From: Sulfuritalea sp.
Lineage (GTDB): Bacteria > Pseudomonadota > Gammaproteobacteria > Burkholderiales > Rhodocyclaceae
Assembly (NCBI GenBank): GCA_016710465.1
Contig: JADJVS010000002.1
Span: forward strand, 124,001 to 188,000
DNA: 64,000 nucleotides
Reading direction: 5' to 3'
The position numbers and the translations under genes were made by a program. This document shows positions 17,069-26,959 of this stretch, one piece after another (within the stretch, counting starts at the first letter, position 1; the number at the start of each line of letters is the position of its first letter). The notes beneath the pieces were generated by a model. The model did not search any database. It was not told the origin of the DNA and saw only the letters and a list, made by a program, of their open reading frames with translations.

Positions 17069-18304
17069 ATGCTTACCGATACCCAACTGAAGAACCTCAA
17101 GCCGACCGGCAAGTTGTACAAGCTGGTCGATCGTGACGGCCTCTATGTCGCGGTTACCCCGTCAGGAGTTGTTTCCTTCCGTTACGACTATCGACTGAAC
17201 GGCCGGCGGGAAACTCTCGTTCTTGGGCAATACGGCCCAGAAGGCCTGACCTTGGGCGAGGCTAGAGAGAAACTGATCGAAGCCAAAAAGGAAATTGCTG
17301 CAGGGAAGTCACCCGCCAAGGAAAAGCAGCGTTCAATTCAGAAATCGAAAGCGGCCAAAACTTTCGGCGAGTTCTCGACCCTGTGGCTGAAGGAATATCG
17401 CATGGCGGACAGTACCCGGGACATGAGGAAATCTGTCATTGATCGCGATATCGAGCCCGAGTTTGGCCGACGTCTTCTCAAGGAAATCGCGGCTGAAGAT
17501 TTGCGGGCACTGTGCGAAAGGGTCAAGACTCAGCGCAATGCACCGGCAACGGCCGTTCACATCCGGGACATTGTTGCTCAGGTTTTCAGGTTTGCGATCG
17601 AGCGTGGTCACAAGGTCGCAAATCCTGCTGATGATGTCAGGGCATCCTCGATCGCGACCTTCAAGCCCAAAGATCGGGCGCTTTCCCCAGACGAAATCAG
17701 GATTTTCTTCCAGGAGTTGGATTTGGTACCTACGCTGCCAACAATCCGGTTGGCGTTGAAGCTTGTTCTTCTTACGCTCATCCGCAAGGGCGAGCTTCTC
17801 AATGCGACCTGGGATGAGATGGATTTCGTTGGCGCCAAGTGGATCATCCCCGCGCAGAGAATGAAGGCCAGAAGGCCCCATGTGATTTACTTGCCCGACC
17901 AGGCCATGGACATCATGATTGCGCTGAAGACCTGCGCAGGAGGATCCAATTTTATCTTGCCGTCCCGGTATGAAGGTGACAAGGGAATGTCCAACAATAC
18001 CCTCAATCGCGTTATTACTGTCACGGTCGAGCATGCGAAGAAAAAGGATTTGCCTCTGGACGATTTCACCGTTCATGATCTCCGCAGAACGGGTTCAACG
18101 CTTCTGCATGAGGCGGGATTTAATACCGACTGGATTGAGAAATGCCTGGCCCATGAGCAGAAGGGAGTCAGGGCCGTCTACAACAAGGCAGAGTATGCGG
18201 ATCAGCGCAAGGACATGCTCCAGCAATGGGCAAACATGGTAGATGCGTGGATTGCCGGGAAAGAAATCACGCCCATTCATCGTCCCACCCGCGCGGCGGC
18301 GTAG
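17069..18304 (+). CDS. P4-type tyrosine recombinase/integrase
   Basis: A 411-residue site-specific recombinase. It has an N-terminal DUF4102-type arm-binding domain (LTDTQLKNLKPTGKLYKLVDRDGLYVAV), a SAM-like core-binding domain (about residues 100-190) and a catalytic domain. The catalytic domain has Arg in LTLIRKGELLN, His-Asp-Leu-Arg-Arg, a downstream LAHEQKGVRAVYN segment with the second His, and the Tyr nucleophile. It should integrate and excise the island at guaA. Met 17069 follows AGGAAAGGGCCACC. Confidence 0.93.
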   Translation: MLTDTQLKNLKPTGKLYKLVDRDGLYVAVTPSGVVSFRYDYRLNGRRETLVLGQYGPEGLTLGEAREKLIEAKKEIAAGKSPAKEKQRSIQKSKAAKTFGEFSTLWLKEYRMADSTRDMRKSVIDRDIEPEFGRRLLKEIAAEDLRALCERVKTQRNAPATAVHIRDIVAQVFRFAIERGHKVANPADDVRASSIATFKPKDRALSPDEIRIFFQELDLVPTLPTIRLALKLVLLTLIRKGELLNATWDEMDFVGAKWIIPAQRMKARRPHVIYLPDQAMDIMIALKTCAGGSNFILPSRYEGDKGMSNNTLNRVITVTVEHAKKKDLPLDDFTVHDLRRTGSTLLHEAGFNTDWIEKCLAHEQKGVRAVYNKAEYADQRKDMLQQWANMVDAWIAGKEITPIHRPTRAAA

Positions 18305-18338
18305 AAATCTGATGCTACCGAGCGGGCCGGTGCCGGCG

Positions 18339-18599
18339 TCAGGCCTGTTTTCGGACAGGTCTGAATTTGCGTTTTTGGACGTCCGGGGAAAGCTGGGGTT
18401 GGATGAGCGCTGAGCGTCTTTCTTGAATCCAGTTCTCCACTTCGTCAAGATCCCAGACAACGCAACGTGGCGTTAGATTGAATCTATTGGGAAAGCCCCC
18501 CGACTTTTCGAGCCGGTAAATTGCCGAGTCGGAAAGTGGGATTAGACGGAGTAGTTCTTCGCGTCTGATCAAGCGCTTGACCTGTATTGGTTTGCTCAT
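18339..18599 (-). CDS. alpA: AlpA-family regulator/excisionase
   Basis: An 86-residue MerR-like winged helix protein (RLIRREELLRLIPLSDSAIYRLEKSGGFPNRFNL, then CVVWDLDEVENWIQERR). AlpA-type proteins activate excision of P4-like islands by acting as recombination directionality factors or by regulating integrase. It faces the integrase tail-to-tail. The start at 18599 lies directly behind AGGAATCGAC; an upstream Met is in frame but less well placed. Confidence 0.88.
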   Translation of the reverse strand: MSKPIQVKRLIRREELLRLIPLSDSAIYRLEKSGGFPNRFNLTPRCVVWDLDEVENWIQERRSALIQPQLSPDVQKRKFRPVRKQA

Positions 18600-18600
18600 T

Positions 18601-18630
18601 GTCGATTCCTGACTATTCAGTACTATCGAC
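18601..18630 (-). promoter_or_regulatory. Dyad overlapping the alpA ribosome binding site
   Basis: GTCGAT (18601-18606) and ATCGAC (18625-18630) form an outer inverted repeat, with CTGA/TCAG nested inside. It covers the alpA leader immediately before its start codon. It could be an AlpA/repressor operator or an RNA hairpin masking the start; there is no direct evidence for either. Confidence 0.35.
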
Positions 18631-18784
18631 AATTACAGCTTGCCGCGGGTTGGCTGTGTTTTCGAAATCGATCCAAAAAGGGCGTATTTCGGAATTCTCT
18701 CGCGGGAAGTTTTGAGGTTGGTGGTGCATTGGGTTCTTCTTACTGGTTCTCGTTTCCATTCGGATGCGGTATGATGATAGGCAG

Positions 18785-19168
18785 ATGCGCACCTTTATCG
18801 TCATTCTCCTGTCGGTTGTTTTTTCGCTGAACGCGGCTTTTGCCGCTGTGGCGGGTGTATGCGATGCCATCGATCATCTCCCGCAGGGGGGGGCTGAGCA
18901 GCACCTCCATATAGACCATCACAGTCACAGCGTTTCGGATGCGGCGGCCGATGAGGACGCGATCGGCGATCAAGATACACCGCAAGGCAAGAAGTCAGTG
19001 GGCGGTCATTGTCATGCGCATAGCCCAACGGCAAGCGCTGCAACTGCATCTAATGTGGTTTCATCACCAAACGTTGGCCACCACGTTTTGATGGCGCTTC
19101 CCGCATCCCCGTTTATCTCATTCATCCCGGCCGGCCTTGATCGTCCGCCGCGAGATTCCCTCGCCTGA
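18785..19168 (+). CDS. czcI: CzcI-like His-rich periplasmic protein
   Basis: A 127-residue secreted protein with a signal peptide (FIVILLSVVFSLNAAFA) and a His/Asp-rich middle (HLHIDHHSHS, GHCHAHS) able to bind divalent metals. Small proteins of this type (CzcI) precede czcCBA operons and modulate efflux expression. It begins the first RND operon here, 110 bases before the outer-membrane factor gene. A TATGAT at 18770-18775 may be its -10 box, without a good -35. Confidence 0.7.
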   Translation: MRTFIVILLSVVFSLNAAFAAVAGVCDAIDHLPQGGAEQHLHIDHHSHSVSDAAADEDAIGDQDTPQGKKSVGGHCHAHSPTASAATASNVVSSPNVGHHVLMALPASPFISFIPAGLDRPPRDSLA

Positions 19169-19278
19169 TCCGGCGGGGCGTTTTCCCTAGACATTAGTTT
19201 TTCCACGGCACTCGATGTCCGTGGTTGCTGTGGCGTCCCGTCGAAATCCCTTGCTTTCAACCTTCGTTGAGGATTTCG

Positions 19279-20505
19279 ATGTTTACCCTATATCCCAGTT
19301 TCTGGCGCACAACAGTCTTGGCAATGGCCATTGGACTGCTATCGCCTTTGGCCAGTCTGGCGGCCCCGTTGGCCGAGAACGATGCCGTTCGTCTTGGCCT
19401 TGCTCGCCCCGAACTCGCCGACTTGGCCCGCGCCCGGATCGCCGAAGCGGATGCAGATGTCGTCGCGGCGGGCACCTGGGCGAACCCAGCGCTGGAGATT
19501 TCCCGCGATAAAACCGGGGCCACGCGCGAATCCACCTGGCGCATCGCCCAGCCGCTTGATGTCTCCGGCCGCCGAGGATTGCGGCAGGACGCCGCGCGCT
19601 TTCGACTCGATGCGACGGAAGCCGAAACCCGGGCCTGGCGCGAGGAACGGACGGCTGAGTTGCGCCACTGCTTTCATGAAGTGCTCCGGCAGCAGTTGGC
19701 TTTGCGTGTCATCGACGTTTGGGTGGCGCGATTCGCGGTCATCAGTGGCGTGGTCGACAAACTGGCGCGCGCCGGGGATGCCTCGGGCTATGACCGGCGC
19801 CGTCTCGCACGCGAGCAGCAGGCGGCCGAAGTCAAAGCAGCCGAAGCGCGCGCCGGACTCGAGCGCAGCCGAGCGCGTCTGGCCGCGTTGATCGGGCAGC
19901 CGGCCACGGATCAAGGCGTCGTCGGGACGTTGCTGCCCACGCTGCCAGCCGGGCTACCCGGATTGCAGGCGCGTCTCGCGCAGCGCCCGGACCTAACAGC
20001 ACTCGCGGCTCGCGCGGATGCAGCGAACGCGGACAACGCAGCAGCGCAACGCCATTTCCCCGAACTAACCGTCGGCGTGGGTGGCAAGCGTACCGACGAC
20101 GGCGTGCTTCGAGAAAACGGCACCCTGCTTTCGGTATCGATTCCATTGCCGATCTTTGACCGACAGCAGGGCGCTGAGCGCCGCACTACCGCTCAGGCGA
20201 TGGCGGCGCGAGCCGAATATGCCTTGGCCAAACAGAAGGCCGACGGCGACTTGATTGGCCTGCATCGCCAGCTAGTGCAGTTGATCGCCGCCGCCGAACG
20301 CTACCGCCGCGAGGCGGTTGCCCCGTCCGCCGACCTAGTGCGTATCGCCGAAGCTGCCTACCGTGCTGGCGAATCCACTGTTCTCGAACTGCTCGATGCC
20401 TACAAAGGCGCACTGGAGGCCGAAACCACGGCCCTCGATCTCGAAGGCAAAGCGCGCGATGCGCGCATTGAACTTGACCAATTGACCGGAAGCCATCCCG
20501 AATGA
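19279..20505 (+). CDS. Outer membrane factor of an HME-RND efflux system (CzcC-like)
   Basis: A 408-residue TolC-superfamily outer-membrane protein. It has a signal peptide (about residues 1-29, ending SLAA) and two alpha-hairpin repeats rich in Ala/Arg/Glu (residues 40-200 and 250-405). It would form the exit duct for the periplasmic adaptor and RND pump encoded next. The ATG at 19279 has GAGG upstream. Its stop overlaps the adaptor gene by 4 bases (ATGA). Confidence 0.87.
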   Translation: MFTLYPSFWRTTVLAMAIGLLSPLASLAAPLAENDAVRLGLARPELADLARARIAEADADVVAAGTWANPALEISRDKTGATRESTWRIAQPLDVSGRRGLRQDAARFRLDATEAETRAWREERTAELRHCFHEVLRQQLALRVIDVWVARFAVISGVVDKLARAGDASGYDRRRLAREQQAAEVKAAEARAGLERSRARLAALIGQPATDQGVVGTLLPTLPAGLPGLQARLAQRPDLTALAARADAANADNAAAQRHFPELTVGVGGKRTDDGVLRENGTLLSVSIPLPIFDRQQGAERRTTAQAMAARAEYALAKQKADGDLIGLHRQLVQLIAAAERYRREAVAPSADLVRIAEAAYRAGESTVLELLDAYKGALEAETTALDLEGKARDARIELDQLTGSHPE

Positions 20506-22070
20506 AGACTTCATTTATCACCTCACCGGCAGCACTGATGGCGGGCCTTGTCGCCATGACCCTGCTCTTGGCGGCGTGCGGCGACAAATCCACCGCCAAA
20601 GACGACCACGGCAGCAAGCCATCGGCCACCGCGCAAGCCCACGACGAGCCCGAAACCCTGACCCAGTTCACCGACCAGACGGAGCTTTTTCTGGAGTTTC
20701 CGCCCCTGGTCGTCGGCCAGCCGGCGGCGCTGGCGGCGCATCTGACACGACTCGCCGACTTCAAGCCCCTCGCGCAGGGCCGGCTGACCATCGTGCTCGC
20801 CGGAGGAAAGGCCGCCGCCGAGCGTTTTGTCGTCGAGGCCCCGGCGGTGCCCGGTATCTTCCGGACGACGGTGACCCCCGCCGTGGCCGGCGAGCGCGAA
20901 CTGAGCGTAATCCTTGAATCGGATCTCGGCACCCTGACCCATGAACTCGGTCCGGTGACCGTCTTTGCCGACAGCAATGCCGCCAAGGCCGGGCATGGCG
21001 GCCATGCGCACGACGAGGAAGGCATCGCCTTCAGCAAGGAGCAGCAGTGGAAGATCGATTTCGCCACGGCGGAAGCGGTCAATGGCCTGGCGCGCACCGC
21101 GATTGCCGCCACCGGCACGATCCGTGCGCCCGCCGGCAGCGAGGCGCAACTGGTGGCACCGACCGCTGGCGTGCTGCGCGCGGCCAACGGTTTTCCGCGC
21201 ATCGGGCAGGCGGTCAAAAAGGGGCAGGTGCTCGCGGTGCTCGGCCCACGCCTCGGCGGCGATAGCGATCAGGCCAGCCTGGAAGCCGCCTCCGGTAAGG
21301 CACAGGTGGCCCTCGAACAAGCGCGGCGCGAACGCGAGCGCATGGAGCTACTGTTCAAGGAAGAGGCGGTCGCCGAGAAACGCCTGCTCGATGCCCGCGC
21401 CAATGAGCACATGGCGCACGCCGAAATGCAGGCGGCCACGGCACGGGCGCAACAGCTCGGCGGCGGCGGCGGCATTGCGCTCAAGGCGCCGATGGATGGC
21501 ATCGTCGCCGAGGTGACGGCCGCCGCCGGGGCCTTTGTCAATGAGGGGGCGCCGCTGCTGCATATCGCCAACACCGGCAAACTCTGGCTGGAAGCCCGGA
21601 TTCCCGAAAGCGACATCGGTCGCGTGGGCAAACCGACCGGCGCCGCGTTCACGGTGGATGGCTACGATCAGGGCTTCGCCATCGAGCCCGGCCGCAATGG
21701 CGCGTTGATTGCCGTCGGCGGCGTGGTCGATGCGCAGACACGCACGGTGCCGGTGATTTTCGAGTTTGCCAATCCCGAGCGCGCGCTGCGGCTGGGGCTC
21801 ACGGCGCGCATTCAGGTCTTTGCCGGCAACGGGCAAGAGGCGGTGTTGATCCCGGCCAGCGCGGTACAAGATGAGAACGGCGCCCAGGTGGTCTATGTGC
21901 AGATCGGTGGCGAACGTTTCGAGCGGCGCATGGTGCAGACCGGGGCGCGCGACGGTGACCGCATCGCCATCGTTGCCGGACTGGAGCCGGGGCAACGGGT
22001 GGTGAGCAAGGGCGCCTATCTGGTGCGCTTGTCGACCAGCAAGGCCGCAGCCGCCGGCCACGCGCACTGA
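20502..22070 (+). CDS. Periplasmic adaptor of an HME-RND efflux system (CzcB-like lipoprotein)
   Basis: A 522-residue membrane-fusion protein with a lipoprotein signal (lipobox LLAAC, Cys near residue 26). An extra N-terminal beta domain (residues 50-165) ends in a His-rich linker (GHGGHAHDEEG), as in CzcB-type adaptors with a metal-binding head. Lipoyl, alpha-hairpin and beta-barrel segments follow, and the C terminus has AAAGHAH. It is longer than the usual 380-400 residues because of the N-terminal domain. It is translationally coupled to the OMF gene. Confidence 0.88.
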   Translation: MKTSFITSPAALMAGLVAMTLLLAACGDKSTAKDDHGSKPSATAQAHDEPETLTQFTDQTELFLEFPPLVVGQPAALAAHLTRLADFKPLAQGRLTIVLAGGKAAAERFVVEAPAVPGIFRTTVTPAVAGERELSVILESDLGTLTHELGPVTVFADSNAAKAGHGGHAHDEEGIAFSKEQQWKIDFATAEAVNGLARTAIAATGTIRAPAGSEAQLVAPTAGVLRAANGFPRIGQAVKKGQVLAVLGPRLGGDSDQASLEAASGKAQVALEQARRERERMELLFKEEAVAEKRLLDARANEHMAHAEMQAATARAQQLGGGGGIALKAPMDGIVAEVTAAAGAFVNEGAPLLHIANTGKLWLEARIPESDIGRVGKPTGAAFTVDGYDQGFAIEPGRNGALIAVGGVVDAQTRTVPVIFEFANPERALRLGLTARIQVFAGNGQEAVLIPASAVQDENGAQVVYVQIGGERFERRMVQTGARDGDRIAIVAGLEPGQRVVSKGAYLVRLSTSKAAAAGHAH

Positions 22071-22081
22071 GGACCGAGGAC

Positions 22082-25000
22082 ATGATCGGTCAAATCATTC
22101 AGTGGTCCCTGCGCAATCGTCTGTTTGTCGTTCTCGGCGGTTTGATGCTGCTGGCCTGGGGCGGTTACCAGACCACGCGCACGCCGGTGGACGTGTTTCC
22201 CGACCTCACCGCGCCGACGGTGACGGTGGTCACCGAAGCGCCCGGCATAGCGCCGCTCGACATGGAAAGCCTGGTCACCTTTCCGATTGAAACGGCGTTG
22301 AACGGCGCGCCCGGCGTGCGCCGCGTGCGCTCGGCGACCAAGGTCGGCTTGTCGACCATCACGGTCGAATTCGCCTGGGGCACCGATACCTATCTGGCGC
22401 GCCAGGTGGTGGCTGAGAAACTGCAACTGGCAAAGACCTCGCTGCCGCCCGGCATCGAGGCACCGGTGATGGCCCCGGCAGCGTCGATCATGGGCGAAAT
22501 CATGTTCATTGCCCTGACCTGGGACGACCCGGCAAAAGTCGGCGCTGGCGGGACGGTGACGCTGAAAAACACGGCTGACTATGTGCTCAGAAAACGCCTG
22601 CTGGCGGTGCCCGGTGTCGCCGAGGTGCTGCCCATCGGCGGCGATTTGCAGCAGTTCCAGGTGACGCTGAAGCCGGAACGGCTGGCGGCCTACGGCTTGA
22701 CCATCGACGAGGCGATCAAGGCCGTCGAGGGTGCCAACAGCAACGCGGCGGCGGGCTATTACGCCGAGAACGGGCAGGAATACCTGATCCAGGGCATCGG
22801 CCGCATCACCAAGACCGAGGACATTGCCGAGGCGGTGGTGGCGATGAAGAATGGCCAGCCGGTATTGATCCGCCACATTGCCGAGGTGGCGCTGGGCACG
22901 GCACCGGTGCGCGGCGTCGGCTCGACGCGCGGCAAGCCGGCGGTGGTGCTCGGCATCCAGCGCCAGCCGGCGGCCAATACGCTGGAGCTGACGCGCCGGC
23001 TCGATACCACCCTGGCCGACATTCAGAAGTCATTGCCGGCGGGAATGAAGATCGAAACCCGGCTGTTCCGCCAGGCCGACTTTATCGAAATCTCGATTGC
23101 CAACCTGATGGCGGCGCTGCGCGACGGGGCGATCCTGATCGTCGCCATCGTCTTCGCCTTCCTGCTTTCGGTGCGCTCGACGGCCATCACCCTGGTGGCG
23201 CTGCCGCTGTCGCTGGTGGCGACCGTCTTGTCGCTCAAGATGCTCGGCGCGACGATCAACACCATGACCCTGGGCGGCATCGCGATTGCCCTGGGCGCGC
23301 TGGTCGATGATGCCATCATCGTGGTCGAGAACGTGGTCAGGCGCTTGCGCGAGAACCACCAGAAGGACGCGGGGAAACGCGAATCGACCATGCATGTGGT
23401 GTTTCTGGCGACCCAGGAAATTCAGGGTTCCATCGTCTTCGCCACGCTGATCATCATGCTGGTGTTCGTGCCGCTGTTCTTTCTCTCGGGCATCGAGGGG
23501 CGCCTGATGGTGCCGCTCGGGCTGGCCTATGTCATTTCCTTGTTCGCCTCGCTGCTGGTGTCGATCACGGTCACGCCGGTACTGGCTTCGATGTTCCTCG
23601 GGGCGTCCAAAGAAATCACCGCGCCGCATGAACCGCGCTTCGTGCACTGGCTGCGCGCGGCCTATCGCGGGGTTCTGGAGAAGACCGTGAGGCGCTGGAA
23701 AGCGATTGCCGCCGGCAGCGCGGCCTTGCTGGTGGTCTCGCTGGTGGCGCTGGGCATGGCCGGACAGTCGTTCTTGCCGGACTTCAACGAGGGCACGCTG
23801 ACGGTGGGCGTCGAGACGCTGCCGGGCACCGCGCTGGCGGAATCGGCCCGGCTCGGGCAATTGGTCGAAGAGGTCTTGCTGACGCATCCCGAAGTGATCG
23901 CCACGGCGCGGCGTACTGGGCGCTCGCCGCTCGATCCGCATGCGCTCGATGTGCATCAGTCGGAGCTGGAGGTCAGCCTGAAGATGGGGGCGCGCAGCAA
24001 GGAGCAGTTTCTCGGCGCTCTGCGCGAGGATTTCGCCAAGCTGCCCGGTGTCCAGGTGGTGGTTGGCCAACCGATTTCGCACCGCATCGATCACATGCTG
24101 TCGGGCAGCCGGGCCAATATCGCGGTCAAGATTTTCGGCAGCGATCTGGCCGAGTTGCGCAGGCTGGCGCAACAGATCAAGGGCGTGATGGAAAAGGTCG
24201 AGGGGGCGGTGGACGTCCAGCCCGAACAGCAGACCGAGATCCCTTTCCTGACCGTCAAGTATCGGCGCGAGGCGCTGGCGCAGCACGGGCTTTCGGCGAA
24301 AGAGCTGTCCGAGAATATCGAGGTGGCCTTCAACGGCCTGGCGGTGGCCAAGGTGGTGCAGGGACAGGCCAGCTTTGATCTGGTGGTGCGCTATGACCCG
24401 GCCACGCGCGACAACCTCGACACGATCCGCGCGACGCTGATCACCACGCCGAGCGGGGCGCGCCTGCCGCTGTCGGCGCTGGCCGAGATTCGCAATGATC
24501 GCGGGCCGTATTTCATCAACCGCGAAAACGTGCAGCGCAAGATTGTCGTCATGGCCAACGTCGCCGGGCGCGATCTGAAGAGCGTGGTCGAAGAGATGCA
24601 GGCCAGCGTGGCCAGGGAGGTGAAGTTGCCGGCCGGTTATCACATCGAGTTCGGCGGTCAGTTCGAGTCGGCGGCGGAGGCCTCGCGCGTGCTGCTGTTG
24701 CTCGGCTCGGCGGTGGTGGTGGGCATTTTCCTGCTGCTGTTTGTCGCCTTCCATTCGGCGCGCGATGCCTTCCTGGTGATGCTCAACCTGCCGCTGTCGA
24801 TCATCGGCGGCGTGGTCGGCGTGTATCTGGCCGGCGGCGTGGTGACGATTGCCTCGATCATCGGCTTTATCACGCTGTTCGGCATCGCCACGCGCAACGG
24901 GGTGATGATGATTTCGCATATTCACCACCTGATCGAACACGATCAGGCCAAGACCGTGCTGGAAGCGGTTACGCGCGGCGCCGAGGAACGCCTGATTCCC

Positions 25001-25240
25001 ATCCTGATGACGGCGCTCGCCGCCGGCCTGGCGCTGGTGCCGCTGGCGCTGTCCGCCGGGCAACCGGGTTCCGAGATTCAGGCGCCGATGGCGGTGGTGA
25101 TTCTGTGCGGGCTGATTTCGTCCACGGTGCTGAACATGATCGTGGTGCCAGCACTTTATTTACGGTTTGGCGCGGTGCGGCGTGCGCTGGAATCCGGGGA
25201 TGTTGTACGCCGTCGCTCAACCGATCTAGAGGAAAATTAA
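22082..25240 (+). CDS. HME-family RND heavy-metal efflux pump (CzcA/CusA family)
   Basis: A 1052-residue inner-membrane antiporter with the 12-TM RND layout and two large periplasmic loops. The TM4 signature near residues 402-416 reads ALGALVDDAIIVVEN. It has the Asp and Glu needed for proton relay but Ala instead of the first Asp of CzcA's DFGxxxDGA motif. The metal is therefore uncertain and need not be Zn/Co/Cd. It completes the first tripartite system and is followed by a lipoprotein gene after 1 base. Confidence 0.92.
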   Translation: MIGQIIQWSLRNRLFVVLGGLMLLAWGGYQTTRTPVDVFPDLTAPTVTVVTEAPGIAPLDMESLVTFPIETALNGAPGVRRVRSATKVGLSTITVEFAWGTDTYLARQVVAEKLQLAKTSLPPGIEAPVMAPAASIMGEIMFIALTWDDPAKVGAGGTVTLKNTADYVLRKRLLAVPGVAEVLPIGGDLQQFQVTLKPERLAAYGLTIDEAIKAVEGANSNAAAGYYAENGQEYLIQGIGRITKTEDIAEAVVAMKNGQPVLIRHIAEVALGTAPVRGVGSTRGKPAVVLGIQRQPAANTLELTRRLDTTLADIQKSLPAGMKIETRLFRQADFIEISIANLMAALRDGAILIVAIVFAFLLSVRSTAITLVALPLSLVATVLSLKMLGATINTMTLGGIAIALGALVDDAIIVVENVVRRLRENHQKDAGKRESTMHVVFLATQEIQGSIVFATLIIMLVFVPLFFLSGIEGRLMVPLGLAYVISLFASLLVSITVTPVLASMFLGASKEITAPHEPRFVHWLRAAYRGVLEKTVRRWKAIAAGSAALLVVSLVALGMAGQSFLPDFNEGTLTVGVETLPGTALAESARLGQLVEEVLLTHPEVIATARRTGRSPLDPHALDVHQSELEVSLKMGARSKEQFLGALREDFAKLPGVQVVVGQPISHRIDHMLSGSRANIAVKIFGSDLAELRRLAQQIKGVMEKVEGAVDVQPEQQTEIPFLTVKYRREALAQHGLSAKELSENIEVAFNGLAVAKVVQGQASFDLVVRYDPATRDNLDTIRATLITTPSGARLPLSALAEIRNDRGPYFINRENVQRKIVVMANVAGRDLKSVVEEMQASVAREVKLPAGYHIEFGGQFESAAEASRVLLLLGSAVVVGIFLLLFVAFHSARDAFLVMLNLPLSIIGGVVGVYLAGGVVTIASIIGFITLFGIATRNGVMMISHIHHLIEHDQAKTVLEAVTRGAEERLIPILMTALAAGLALVPLALSAGQPGSEIQAPMAVVILCGLISSTVLNMIVVPALYLRFGAVRRALESGDVVRRRSTDLEEN

Positions 25241-25241
25241 T

Positions 25242-25901
25242 ATGCGCAAGACATTGTTGTCCGCTCTGCTCGTTGCAGGTCTTTCTGGCTGTGCCGCTTC
25301 ACCTGATTTGCCTTCAACGTATTCGCTGGATTCCAATAAACCAGAGGGATTGGCCATCGTCTCGTTGACGCTGAGCGGCAAGCCGCTGGATAAGGTCTCG
25401 GGCTACGAATATCGGATCAGGGAAGCATTGCCGCGCGGGGAAGCCTATGCCGTCGTCTCGCAACATTATGCGTCGGCGCGACAGCATGCGCGGTCGGTGC
25501 AGGACGAAGGTAAAGAACGACCATTCACGCATTCGGTGGTGGTCAAGGGACCGAACAACATCGATGCGCTCGACATTCAGGATGCCGGCAAGACAACGGG
25601 GCGATTGGCGGCGCTTCGCTTGTCACCAGGAGACTATGAATTCCATTCGTGGCAAGTGCGCGAACCTAGCCCGTATGGCGAAACCGAGTACAAGCCGGCT
25701 CGTGAATTTGTTTATCGTTTCAGCATCAAGCCCGGTGAGGCAACCTATATCGGCCGCCTGAATCTCCATCTGGGTTCCGGGAATACCGAGCGGGTCACGG
25801 TCAATGATCGGCAGGCGGAAGACATGAGTTTGCTCGGCCAAAAATATCCGGCGCTGCGTGCGGCTAAAGTCACTGCATCAGTGGGAACACTTCAACCGTA
25901 A
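25242..25901 (+). CDS. Lipoprotein of unknown function
   Basis: A 219-residue predicted lipoprotein (MRKTLLSALLVAGLSGCAA, lipobox LSGC). The mature part is beta-rich, with a GDYEFHSWQVREPSPYG segment suggestive of a periplasmic Ig-like or carboxypeptidase-regulatory fold. I do not recognise the family. It starts 1 base after the RND pump stop with GAGGAAAAT as ribosome binding site, so it belongs to that operon and may support metal handling in the envelope. Confidence 0.7.
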   Translation: MRKTLLSALLVAGLSGCAASPDLPSTYSLDSNKPEGLAIVSLTLSGKPLDKVSGYEYRIREALPRGEAYAVVSQHYASARQHARSVQDEGKERPFTHSVVVKGPNNIDALDIQDAGKTTGRLAALRLSPGDYEFHSWQVREPSPYGETEYKPAREFVYRFSIKPGEATYIGRLNLHLGSGNTERVTVNDRQAEDMSLLGQKYPALRAAKVTASVGTLQP

Positions 25902-25979
25902 ACCGGCGCTAGCGCACGTGCTTGATAGTGAGGTCATCACACACCATTGCTTAACTGAATAACTTTTTGGAGAATGAAA

Positions 25980-26405
25980 ATGAATATCAAACCCGGATTC
26001 GCAGCCATTGGCGTATCGATTGTTCTGGCAGGTTGCGGCGCGCATTCCCATATGCTAACCAAAGACTCGGCACCGCAATTGCTCAAGGGAGAATTCACCC
26101 ACGGGCAGACCAATCGGCTGACGCTCGAATCGGCGGATCAAAAGTACGAGGCCGCAGGATTCAAGGTCGAGACACACATGAACTGGGCCGAACTGCAGCG
26201 CCGCTACCGGGGCTCCGATCCCAAGCATTGGGATCGCATCTTTGCCGGCCACGACAAGGACCACGAGACGTATTCGGCAGAGGCCACGGCGATTGCCAAG
26301 GACGGCGCCGAGTTGAATTGCAAGCTGGCGTGGCCGTCTGGCAAGAATCCCCAGGGCCTGTGTCTGGACAAGGCCGGCAAGGAATACGCGGTACGTTTTG
26401 ACTAA
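25980..26405 (+). CDS. Small lipoprotein of unknown function
   Basis: A 141-residue predicted lipoprotein (IVLAGCGAHSH, Cys near residue 20) with a charged mature domain and two Cys (NCKLAW, GLCLDK) that could form a disulfide. The ATG at 25980 is preferred because GGAG is 7 bases upstream; the ATG at 25974 is too close. It lies in the RND operon between two other secreted proteins. No family is recognised. Confidence 0.65.
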   Translation: MNIKPGFAAIGVSIVLAGCGAHSHMLTKDSAPQLLKGEFTHGQTNRLTLESADQKYEAAGFKVETHMNWAELQRRYRGSDPKHWDRIFAGHDKDHETYSAEATAIAKDGAELNCKLAWPSGKNPQGLCLDKAGKEYAVRFD

Positions 26406-26418
26406 ACAGGAGAAGCCC

Positions 26419-26823
26419 ATGTTGCGCAATGTCATCACCACCACCCGTATCACCCTTGTCTGCCTTGCTCTTGGCATCGCTTCCATCGCAGCGGCGGCCG
26501 ACAAGCACGGCCACGATCACGACAAGCCGTTACATGGCGGCATCATCGCCGAGGCGGCCGGTTTGGACTTTGAACTGGTGGCGAAGGCCGACAGCCTGAC
26601 GCTCTATGTCATCGATGATGGCAAGCCGGTGTCGACCGCCGGCGCCAAGGGCGCGGCGACGGTGCATGCCGGCAGCGAAAAGACCACCGCAAACCTTGAA
26701 CCGGCAGGTGAAAACAAGCTGGTGGCCAAGGGCAGTTTCAAGGCGGGCGTCGGGGTGCGCGTGGCGGCAAGCGTCACCCTGGCCGGCAAGCCTGAGGCGA
26801 AGCTGAATTTCCGGCTGAAGTAA
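26419..26823 (+). CDS. Secreted periplasmic protein with His-rich N terminus
   Basis: A 134-residue protein with a signal peptide (ending SIAAAA) and a short His cluster (DKHGHDHDKPLHGG). A small beta-sandwich-like domain follows (FELVAKADSLTLYVIDDGKPVSTAGAKGAATV). It is clearly related to the protein at 42028-42495 beside the second RND operon, with the same layout of His motif plus VVYV.D.G..V.TAGA core. It is likely a periplasmic metal-handling accessory protein; function is unproven. Confidence 0.7.
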   Translation: MLRNVITTTRITLVCLALGIASIAAAADKHGHDHDKPLHGGIIAEAAGLDFELVAKADSLTLYVIDDGKPVSTAGAKGAATVHAGSEKTTANLEPAGENKLVAKGSFKAGVGVRVAASVTLAGKPEAKLNFRLK

Positions 26824-26959
26824 GCCAGCCAGCGGTGGCGGGCAGCATCGCCACGAGCAAACGGGAGCGGAAGCAGAAACGGCGGAACATGGCTAAGGAT
26901 TAGCGAGAATGGGTTTTATAACCCGTCAATGGCACCGCGATATAAGGAACGTGAGGACA

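Noticed and set aside
23030..25063. Long antisense open frame opposite the first RND pump
   Set aside because: High-GC shadow: the composition is Arg/His/Gln-rich and low complexity, with no domain, while the plus strand encodes a complete RND protein.
26835..26854. GTGGCG/CGCCAC hairpin after the 26419 gene as a terminator
   Set aside because: There is a perfect 6-bp stem but no T-run on either side, so I did not call it.
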